The translations under genes and the position numbers were made by a program. From contig JAFAYS010000853.1 of NCBI GenBank assembly GCA_019240175.1, positions 1-9,843 of the forward strand: DNA of 9,843 nucleotides. The letters are read 5' to 3'. The stretch's first letter is position 1; each line of letters starts with the position of its first letter. The DNA is from Chloroflexota bacterium (GTDB lineage: Bacteria; Chloroflexota; Chloroflexia; Chloroflexales; Kallotenuaceae). This document shows positions 1 to 7,300 of this stretch, piece after piece. Under the pieces are notes generated by a model. The model did no database searches. It was not told the origin of the DNA and saw nothing but the letters and a program-made list of their open reading frames with translations.

Positions 1-2294
1 ATGAAGCGGCTGCTCTCGGGCTGGCCCAGCGTGACAATCTGGCGGTAGCCGGGAACAACATACTGCATGTACGGTCCCTGCATATCGTAGGGCGCGACGT
101 TGACAGTGCTGGAGTCGCCGCCGTTGGCAATGCTGCGGTTGAAGATCCGGCTGAGCGGATACACCGACTCAAAGGGCTGATGCGTGAAGACCGTCAGATG
201 CAGCCGGTCCCAGCGCCAGCTCTGCATATCCGCGCCGAGCGTCGTTTGCAGCTCCTCGAGGGCGGCCTGAAGCTCGGTTTGCAGCACGGCGGCGCAGCTT
301 TCGGCGGCGGGCGTCGTCACTACGTCGCACCAGGCGCTGTCGACGTCGGGCAGCACGCGCTCTAAGTAGCGGCTGGTAAACGTGAAGCGCCACTCGTAGC
401 TCCAAAGCAGCTGCTCGCCCAGATCGTCGCCGGCCAGCGCGCGCGGCAACCGGCGCGACCAGGCCGCAAAGATCGTCGCGGCCACGCTGTCGCCACGGGT
501 ATTGCCGTCCCAGGCGCGCAACAGATCGAGCGCCTGACCCTGCTGATCGTTGGCGGGCTGCGTGCGCTCCAACAGATGCGGCAGAATCGCGCGCGCAAAC
601 AGCGATGTTGTATCGGCCTGGATCGCGGCGTGATCTTCGGGGCTGAGCTGTGGCTTCGCCTGGATCAGCTCGGTAATGCGCTGCGTGCGGTAGGGCGGTG
701 CCCACTCCTGGCCCAGAAACGGCCCGTCAGCGCTGCCAATCGGCTGCTGATTGGCGGTGACGATAAAGCCTTCGGGCGGATTGTAGCGCTGCGGCAATTC
801 CTCGAAAGGCACCCAGCCGTTCCAATCGTACGCGCCCGACCAGCCCTCAGCCGGCAGCGCGCCGTCGCCGCTGGCGCGGATCGGAAAGTGGCCTGGCAGG
901 TAGTAGCCGATGTTGCCGGCAGTGTCGGCGTAGACAAAGTTTTGCGCGGGCGCGGAGTAGAGCCGCAGCGCGGCTTTGAACTCGTCCCAGCTGCGCGCGT
1001 CGTTGATGCGCATAAACGCAGTGATCGTGTGATCCTCGGCGTCCAGCGCGGTCCAGCGAAAGGCCAGCGGCTCCGGGTAGCTTTGGCGATCTTCGGCGGG
1101 CAGCTCCTGCTCATTGGCGATCAGCGCGTCGGAGACCAGCGGGCCGTGACGCGAGATGCGCACCGCCTGCTGGATATCGGGCTGGCCGTTGACCTTGATC
1201 GTTTCGGTGAGCACTTGCAGTGGCTCCATCGCGCCACGAAACTCGGCCAGCTGCCCGGTCGGATCGAGACGCTCACGAAACAGATCCTGCACATCGCCAT
1301 GCGCATTCGTCACGCCCCAGGCGATCGACTGGTTGCTGCCGACGACGATGCCCGGCAGGCCCGGCACCGACGCGCCGATCACGTCGGTTTCGCCGTACAC
1401 GAGATGCGCCAGATACCAGGTCGAGGGCAGACGCGAGCCCAGGTGCGGATCGTTGGCCAGCACCGGGCGGCCAGTCGTGCTGCGTGCGCCGGAGACTACC
1501 CAGTTGTTCGATCCCAGACTGTCGCGGCTGGCAGTCGTCTCGCCCAGCAGCCCGCGAATCTGCTCGCCAACTTCCGCGAGTCCTGAATAGTCCGAGGCGC
1601 TGAGATCGGGCTGCACCACGCTGGGATCGTCCTCGGCGTAGGGCGCGAGCAGCTCATTGGCCCGCTCCGCGCCCAGCTTGCGCACAATATTGGTGCGCGC
1701 CAGCTCGACGTCGAAGTTGTTGCCCAGATCCCAGGCCATCATCTTGACCCACACCAGCACGTCGGGGCCGGTCCACGGCTCCGGGCTGACGCGCAGAATC
1801 GTGAACTCGGGCGGCAATCCGCTGCCACGGTGCGTCTCGATAAAGCTGTTCACGCCGCTGACGTAGGCTTCGACGCCCTGGCGGCTGTCGGCGTCAAGCG
1901 TTTGCCAGGCGCTCTGCGCGGCGCGGTAGGTGCCGATCGTGCGCAAAAAGCGGTCCGGCCCGATCGTCTGAGCGCCAAAAATCTCGGAAAGCCGGCCCTG
2001 GCCGGTGCGGCGCTGAAACTCCATCTGCCACAGCCGATCTTGAGCATGAACGTAGCCTAGCGCAAAAAGCGCGTCGGGCTTGTTTTGGGCGTAAATATGC
2101 GGGATCGCATCAACATCGCGGATGATCTCGACCGGCGACGACAGCCCGGCCAGCGTGATCCGTCCGCTCGTCTGGGGCAGCGATTGGCGGAAATACAGGT
2201 AGCCACCAGCACTGCCGACGATCAGAAGCACCAGCAGTAGGATCAATAAACGGACGCCAATCTTCACCAGCCGGCGTCTCCGAGCTTGCCACAT
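1..2294 (-). CDS. Penicillin acylase (penicillin amidase) family Ntn hydrolase, membrane-anchored, 3' end cut by window
   Basis: This gene encodes an N-terminal-nucleophile amidohydrolase that should cleave an acyl group from an amide nitrogen outside the cytoplasm. A basic start (Arg/Lys in residues 4-11) precedes a hydrophobic segment (about 12-33), so it is a signal anchor or uncleaved signal. Autoprocessing is expected between Gly261 and Ser262 in GSNNWVVSG; Ser262 would become the first residue of the beta chain. ANDPHLG follows at 280-286. Asp334 and Asp337 fall at beta positions 73 and 76, where E. coli penicillin G acylase binds calcium. Asn515 in TANQQP fits the oxyanion Asn, and GGDSSTVN lies at 725-732. 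The 764 visible residues are close to family length, so only a short C-terminus is missing. The start at 2294 is chosen because the anchor begins there and a Shine-Dalgarno-like site lies upstream. The substrate is not predictable from sequence: beta-lactams, acyl-homoserine lactones or an acylated peptide are all possible. The divergent NRPS suggests the last (inference). Confidence 0.93.
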   Translation of the reverse strand, partial: MWQARRRRLVKIGVRLLILLLVLLIVGSAGGYLYFRQSLPQTSGRITLAGLSSPVEIIRDVDAIPHIYAQNKPDALFALGYVHAQDRLWQMEFQRRTGQGRLSEIFGAQTIGPDRFLRTIGTYRAAQSAWQTLDADSRQGVEAYVSGVNSFIETHRGSGLPPEFTILRVSPEPWTGPDVLVWVKMMAWDLGNNFDVELARTNIVRKLGAERANELLAPYAEDDPSVVQPDLSASDYSGLAEVGEQIRGLLGETTASRDSLGSNNWVVSGARSTTGRPVLANDPHLGSRLPSTWYLAHLVYGETDVIGASVPGLPGIVVGSNQSIAWGVTNAHGDVQDLFRERLDPTGQLAEFRGAMEPLQVLTETIKVNGQPDIQQAVRISRHGPLVSDALIANEQELPAEDRQSYPEPLAFRWTALDAEDHTITAFMRINDARSWDEFKAALRLYSAPAQNFVYADTAGNIGYYLPGHFPIRASGDGALPAEGWSGAYDWNGWVPFEELPQRYNPPEGFIVTANQQPIGSADGPFLGQEWAPPYRTQRITELIQAKPQLSPEDHAAIQADTTSLFARAILPHLLERTQPANDQQGQALDLLRAWDGNTRGDSVAATIFAAWSRRLPRALAGDDLGEQLLWSYEWRFTFTSRYLERVLPDVDSAWCDVVTTPAAESCAAVLQTELQAALEELQTTLGADMQSWRWDRLHLTVFTHQPFESVYPLSRIFNRSIANGGDSSTVNVAPYDMQGPYMQYVVPGYRQIVTLGQPESSRF

Positions 2295-2306
2295 AATCGC
2301 GTCGTT

Positions 2307-2313
2307 TCCTTCT
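2307..2313 (-). promoter_or_regulatory. Ribosome binding site of the acylase gene
   Basis: On the minus strand the sequence AGAAGGA lies 12 bases before the ATG at 2294. The spacing is slightly long but usable. It supports the chosen start, which also places a basic N-terminus directly before the hydrophobic anchor. Confidence 0.55.
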
Positions 2314-2340
2314 ACGTGCTTGCCGCGGGCGCGGCGGGCT

Positions 2341-2370
2341 ATTCTACCATCGCGGATCAGCGCCGGTCAA
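2341..2370 (-). promoter_or_regulatory. Predicted extended -10 promoter of the acylase gene
   Basis: Read on the minus strand, TTGACC (2370-2365) and TAGAAT (2346-2341) are separated by 18 bases. Each box differs from the sigma70 consensus at one position. A TG one base before the -10 box (TGGTAGAAT) makes it an extended -10 element. Transcription would start near 2334, leaving a leader of about 40 nt before the ATG. This is a motif match, not an experimental start site. Confidence 0.6.
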
Positions 2371-2437
2371 AGGATGCAGGTCCCCGATTCATCCCTGGTC
2401 TGGCGTGGTTGTTGGCGGTTGCCGAACGTTAAAAAAT

Positions 2438-2466
2438 TTGACAACTAAAGCGGCTATTTCTATAAT
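2438..2466 (+). promoter_or_regulatory. Perfect sigma70 consensus promoter of the NRPS gene
   Basis: TTGACA at 2438-2443 and TATAAT at 2461-2466 are both exact consensus hexamers with the optimal 17-base spacer. An A/T tract at 2429-2437 directly upstream resembles an UP element. Transcription would start near 2473, giving a 5' leader of about 190 nt. So strong a core promoter before a giant biosynthetic gene suggests that expression is limited by repression or in the leader rather than by promoter strength (inference). Confidence 0.82.
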
Positions 2467-2530
2467 GAGCGTGCCTGGCCTGTACACTACATTTCTTCAA
2501 TACCCCGTTATATGTCCACAAACCACATCC

Positions 2531-2555
2531 GGTGCGTTTCCTAGGGTGCGGTTCC
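2531..2555 (+). repeat. Short direct repeat in the NRPS 5' leader
   Basis: GGTGCGTTTCC (2531-2541) and GGTGCGGTTCC (2545-2555) differ at one base and are offset by 14 bases. A further GTGCG occurs at 2558-2562. The repeat lies downstream of the predicted transcription start, where it could be a protein or RNA recognition site or chance. Confidence 0.35.
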
Positions 2556-2608
2556 ACGTGCGTACTTGGCCTGATTACTGTGTCCAGAGCACATGTTTGG
2601 AGAGCGTG

Positions 2609-2671
2609 ATGCAGTTAGTCATAGCCATGACAAAGCAGGGCCGAGCACGGCAGTGTGAACTATGTCGGTAG
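2609..2671 (+). CDS. Possible 20-residue leader peptide overlapping the NRPS start
   Basis: A short frame starts with ATG at 2609 behind a strong Shine-Dalgarno site (GGAGAG, 2599-2604) and ends with TAG at 2669-2671, overlapping the first ten bases of the NRPS gene in another frame. The predicted peptide is small and polar-basic with two Cys near the end (CELCR). The NRPS start itself has no clear Shine-Dalgarno site; a small GCCG/CGGC inverted repeat (2640-2651) occupies that place. Termination here could feed ribosomes onto the NRPS start by coupling. Against it, codons such as TTA, ATA and CTA are unlike the neighbouring genes, and short frames arise by chance. No homologous family is recognised. 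Confidence 0.33.
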   Translation: MQLVIAMTKQGRARQCELCR

Positions 2672-4395
2672 GCGCGGAGCAGGTAGCCACGCTGGTCGAT
2701 CTGCTGCGCTGGCGTGCGAGCCTACAGCCCGAGCAGATCGCGTTTACGCTGCTGCAAAGCGGCGCTGCCAGCCCGACCGCGCTGGGTTACGCCGAGCTGG
2801 ATCGCCAGGCCCGTGCGATCGCGGCGCTGCTGCAACAGGCGGGCGCGACCGGCCAGCGCGCGATGCTGTTGTACCCGCCCGGCCACAGCTACATCGCGGC
2901 CTTGTTTGGCTGCTTGTACGCCGGAGTCGTCGCGGTGCCGGCCTATCCGCCGCGTGCCAACCGACCCATGCCGCGCCTCCAATCGATCGTCGCGGATGCT
3001 CACGCCGCGTTTGCGCTGACCACCGACGATATTTTTGCCGGCCTGGAAGCGCGTCTCGCCCAGACGCCGGATCTGGCCGCGCTGCGCTGGCTGACCACCG
3101 ATCGCTGCGATCCCGCGCTGGCAGATACCTGGACCGCGCCCACAATCGAGAGCGAATCGCTGGCGCTGCTGCAATATACCTCCGGCTCGACGGCAGCGCC
3201 CAAAGGCGTGATGCTCAGCCACGCGAACCTGCTCGGGAATCTGGCGCTGATTCAGCAGTGCTTCGAAACCGACGTCGAGTCGCGCGGCGTCTTTTGGCTG
3301 CCGCCGTACCACGATATGGGCCTGATCGGCGGGATTTTGCAGCCGCTCTACTGTGGCGGCACGGCCACGCTGATGTCGCCGCTGGCCTTCTTGCAGCGTC
3401 CGATCCGCTGGCTGGAAACGATCTCCGAGACCAGGGCTACGATCAGCGGCGCGCCCAACTTCGCCTACGATCTGTGTATCGCCAAAACTACGCCCGAGCA
3501 GCGCGCCCATCTGGATCTGAGCAGCTGGCAGCTGGCCTTTACCGGCGCGGAGCCGGTGCGCGCCGCGACGCTGGATCGCTTCGCCACGACGTTTGCGGCG
3601 GCTGGCTTTCGGCGCGAAGCCTTTTATCCCTGCTATGGCCTAGCCGAAGCGACGCTGCTGGTCACCGGTGGTCGCAAGGACGCCGCGCCGGTTGTGCGGA
3701 CATTTGCCGCCGACGCGCTGGCCGAGCATCGTGTGGTGGTCGCGGCTGAGGGGACCGAGGATCGACGTGAACTGGTGGGCTGCGGCTCGATCACGGCCAC
3801 GCAGCAGCTCGCGATCGTCGATCCCGAGCGAATGACGCCGCTGCCAGCGAACTGGATTGGTGAGATCTGGGTGGCTGGGCCGAGTATCGCGCAGGGCTAC
3901 TGGAATAACGCCGCGCTGACGCAGCAGACGTTTGGCGCGCATCTAGCCGACAGCGGCGCGGGGCCGTTTCTACGCACCGGCGATCTCGGCTTCTTGCAGG
4001 GCAGCGAGCTCTTCGTCACCGGTCGCATCAAAGATCTGATCATTATTCGCGGACGCAACCATTATCCGCAGGACATCGAGCTAGTCGTCGAGCAGAGCTA
4101 CAGCGCGCTACGGCCCGGCAGCGGCGCGGCGGTGAGCGTCGAGGTTGCCGGCGACGAGCGGCTGGTGATCATCCAGGAGATCGAGCGCGCGCACTACAGC
4201 GCGGATCTCACCGCCGTGATCGAGCGGATACGGCAGGCGCTGGCCGAGCAGCAGGAGCTACAAGCGTATGCGGTCGTGCTGATCAAGGCCGGAACGCTGC
4301 CGCGCACGTCCAGCGGCAAGGTCCAGCGCCATGCCTGCCGCGCGGATTTTCTGGCCGATCGGCTGCAAACGGTGGCGGCCTGGCGTGAGGAGTCG
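2662..4395 (+). other. Fatty acyl-AMP ligase (FAAL) domain
   Basis: The domain should activate a free fatty acid with ATP and pass it to the adjacent ACP without making free acyl-CoA. It shows the P-loop-like YTSGSTAAPKG (172-182), LPPYHDMGLIGG (from 213), GAPNFAYDL (from 263), YGLAEAT (from 325), RTGDLG (438-443), GRNHYPQDIE (464-473) and RTSSGKVQR with Lys553. The YHDMGLIGG and GRNHYPQDIE signatures are typical of FAALs rather than acyl-CoA synthetases. The stretch around 345-375 before GCGS matches the FAAL-specific insertion. Chain length of the fatty acid cannot be read from the sequence. Confidence 0.92.
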
Positions 4396-7300
4396 CGCGC
4401 CGAGACGGCTGCCGAGGCTACATCAATTGTTGCCGCGCCCAGCGAGAGCCTGGACGTATCCGAGGCGGCGATCGCCGGATGGCTGGCCCGACGTTTTGCC
4501 GCGACGCTCAAGCTGGAAACGATCGCGCCCGATCGTCCGGTGGCGAGCTACGGCATCGACTCGCTGTCGGCGGTGGAGCTGGCGCACGCGGCTGAGGAGC
4601 AGTTTGGCGTGGCGCTGTCGCTTGAGGCGCTGCTGCAAGGCGCGACGATCGCGGAGCTAGCAGCGCAGATCGCGGCGCTCAGCGGCTCCGAGCCGGCGCA
4701 AACCGCAGTCGAGTCGGTGCGTGATCGCGGCCTGGATCAGCCGCTCTCGGCTGGTCAGCGGGCGCTGTGGTTTCTGCAGCAGCTCGCGCCGGAAAGCACG
4801 GCCTATCACATCAGCGCCGCGCTGCGCGTGCGCTCCGGCTTTGACGAGGCCGCGCTGCGCGACACGCTGCATACGCTGGCGCTGCGTCACGAGTCGCTGC
4901 GCACGAGCTTTCCCGCCGTCGAGGGCTTGCCGGTGGGGCGCATCCATGAGCAGCCACAGGTGCCGCTGACGGTGGTCGATGCCGCCGGCTGGACTGCCGA
5001 GCAGCTCACGGAGCGGATCAGCGCCGCCACACAGCAGCCCTTTGATCTTCAGCACGGCCCGCTCTGGCGCGTGCAGATCTTCGGGCAGTCGCCGGCTGAG
5101 CAGATTTTGCTGCTGGTGATCCACCATATCATCGCCGATTTCTGGTCGCTGACGGTGCTGGCGCGTGAGTTCGATCTGCTCTACCCGCAGCTGCGCGCCG
5201 GATCGAGCGAGCCAGCAGACGGCCTGCTGCCGCCCGCCGCGATGCAGTACGCCGACTATGTGCGCTGGCAGGAAACCTGGCTCACCAGCGCCGAAGGCGA
5301 GCAGTCCTGGGACTACTGGCGGCGACAGCTAGCCGAGCCGCTGCCGGTGCTGGATCTGCCGACCGATTATCCGCGTCCCGCCGCGCAGACGTACGCGGGA
5401 AACACCTACCCGTTCGATGTGCCGGCGGCGCTGGCCGCCGAGCTTCGATCGCTGAGCGCGGCGCAGGGCACGACGCTGTATATGACGCTGCTGACGGCGC
5501 TGTACGTGGTGCTGGGCGCGTACACTGGCCAGCGCGATCTGCTGGTGGGCTCACCGATGACGGGTCGGCGGCGGGCGCGGCTGGCGCAGGTCGTCGGCTA
5601 CCTGACAAATCCGGTGGTGCTGCGCGTCGATTTGGATCAGGCGGCGAGCTTCACGGCGCTGCTGGCGCAGGTGCGCGAGGTGGTGCTGGCGGCCAGCGCG
5701 CAGCAAGAGTTTCCGTTCGCGGCCCTGGTCGATCGGCTACAGCCTGAGCGCGATCCCAGCCGATCGCCGCTGTTCCAGGTGATGTTTACCTTCCAGAAGC
5801 CGCAGTCGCTCGACAGTGGTCTGAGCGCGCTGGCGCTTGGTCGCGAGGGTGCGGCGCTGACGCTGGGCGGTATGCAGGTCGAGCCGGTCGCGCTGGATCG
5901 GCAGATCGCGCAGTTCGATCTGGCGCTGAATATGGCCGAGGTCGACGGGCGCTTGCTGGCGACTCTTGAGTATAATCACGCGCTCTTCGCGCCGCAGACG
6001 ATCGCCAGGCTGGCCGAGCATCTGCTGGTTGCGCTGAGGACATTGGCCGCCGAGCCGGATCGCGCGCTGAGCCGGGTCGCGCTGCTAACTTCAGATGAGC
6101 GCGCACTGCTTCAAGCCTGGAACGCAACGCAGATCGATTATCCGCAGGATGTGTGTTTGCACACGCTGATCGAGCGTCAGGTCGCGCGCACACCCGACGC
6201 GATCGCCGTGAGCTTTGAAGGTCGCACGCTGACGTATCGGGAGCTGGATCGCCGGGCCAATCAGCTGGCGCAGCTGCTGCGCCGGCATGGCGTCGATCGG
6301 CACCAGCCGCACGTCGGCGTCTGCTTGGAGCGATCGCTTGAGCTGGTCGTGGCGCTGGTGGCTGTGCTCAAAGCGGGCGGTGCGTATGTCGCGCTCGATC
6401 CCGAGTATCCGCTTGAGCGCTTGCAGTTCATGCTGGAAGACGCGCACGCGCCGGTGCTGCTGACCCAGGGGCGGCTGGCGGAGTCGCTGGCGCTACCGTC
6501 GGCGCAGGTGATCTGCCTGGATGCGACCTGGGCCGCGATCGATGCCGAGCCGGACGTGGCACCACCGAGCGAGGTTGTGGCCGAGGATGTGGCCTATGTG
6601 ATCTACACCTCGGGTTCGACGGGGCGGCCCAAGGGCGTGATGAACACGCATCGCGCCATCGTCAACCGGCTGCTGTGGATGCAGGGTACCTACCGGCTAG
6701 AGGCGACCGATCGTGTGTTGCAAAAAACGCCCTACAGCTTCGACGTGTCGGTGTGGGAGTTTTTCTGGCCGCTGCTCACCGGCGCGCAGCTGGTCGTGGC
6801 GCGTCCGGGCGGCCATCGCGACAGCGGCTATCTAGCCGATCTGATCGCCGCGCAGAATATCACGACGCTGCATTTCGTGCCCTCGATGCTGCAGGCATTC
6901 TTGGAAGAGCCGGATCTTGCGCGCTGCGGCAGTCTGCGCCGTGTGATCTGTAGCGGCGAGGCGCTGAGCTATGAGCTACAGCAGCGCTGCTTCGCGCGGC
7001 TCGACGCGGAGCTGCACAACCTGTACGGCCCGACCGAGGCGGCAGTTGACGTAACCTACTGGGCCTGCCAGCCCTCCGACTCACAGCGCAGCGTGCCGAT
7101 CGGCCATCCGGTCGCCAACACGCAGATCTATCTGCTCGACGCTCATCTAGAGCCGACGCCGATCGGGATTCCGGGCGAGCTCTACATCGGCGGGGTGCAG
7201 CTAGCACGCGGCTATCTCAATCGGCCCGCGCTGACGGCTGAGCGTTTCGTGCCCGATCCTTTTAGCCAAATCCCTGGATCGCGGCTGTACCGCACCGGCG

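Larger units (their letters stand above)
2295..2661. other. Divergent intergenic control region
   Basis: This 367-base region lies between the acylase start and the NRPS start. It carries one promoter facing each way, with 67 bases between the two -35 boxes, and the NRPS leader. It is visibly richer in A and T than the coding sequence on either side, notably around 2425-2466. I see no tRNA, no clear rho-independent terminator and no convincing long inverted-repeat operator. The compact back-to-back layout would let one regulator affect both genes, but no specific binding site can be named. Confidence 0.7.

Noticed and set aside
576..1586. A long plus-strand open frame of 336 codons opposite the acylase gene
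   Set aside because: The minus-strand frame carries clear penicillin acylase motifs throughout. The opposite frame is open only because of GC-rich codon composition, has low-complexity Arg/Ala-rich translation and shows no recognisable domain.
2618..2631. GTCAT-AGCC-ATGAC inverted repeat in the leader as a riboswitch or attenuator stem
   Set aside because: The stem is only five base pairs and no competing structure or known riboswitch core was recognised.
2405..2671. The longer upstream version of the leader frame (88 codons from about 2405)
   Set aside because: It begins upstream of the predicted transcription start and runs across the promoter. Only the part from ATG 2609 has a ribosome binding site.
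2655..3749. A plus-strand open frame of about 364 codons overlapping the first part of the NRPS gene in another frame
   Set aside because: The frame starting at 2662 gives an uninterrupted FAAL with all core motifs. The alternative frame is Arg/Ala-rich and has no domain signature.
4467..4476. GCGATCGC octamers as HIP1-type repeats indicating a cyanobacterium
   Set aside because: A few occur in the window, but GATCGC arises readily from the frequent GAT-CGC and ATC-GC codon pairs of these genes. The number is too low to call HIP1 enrichment.
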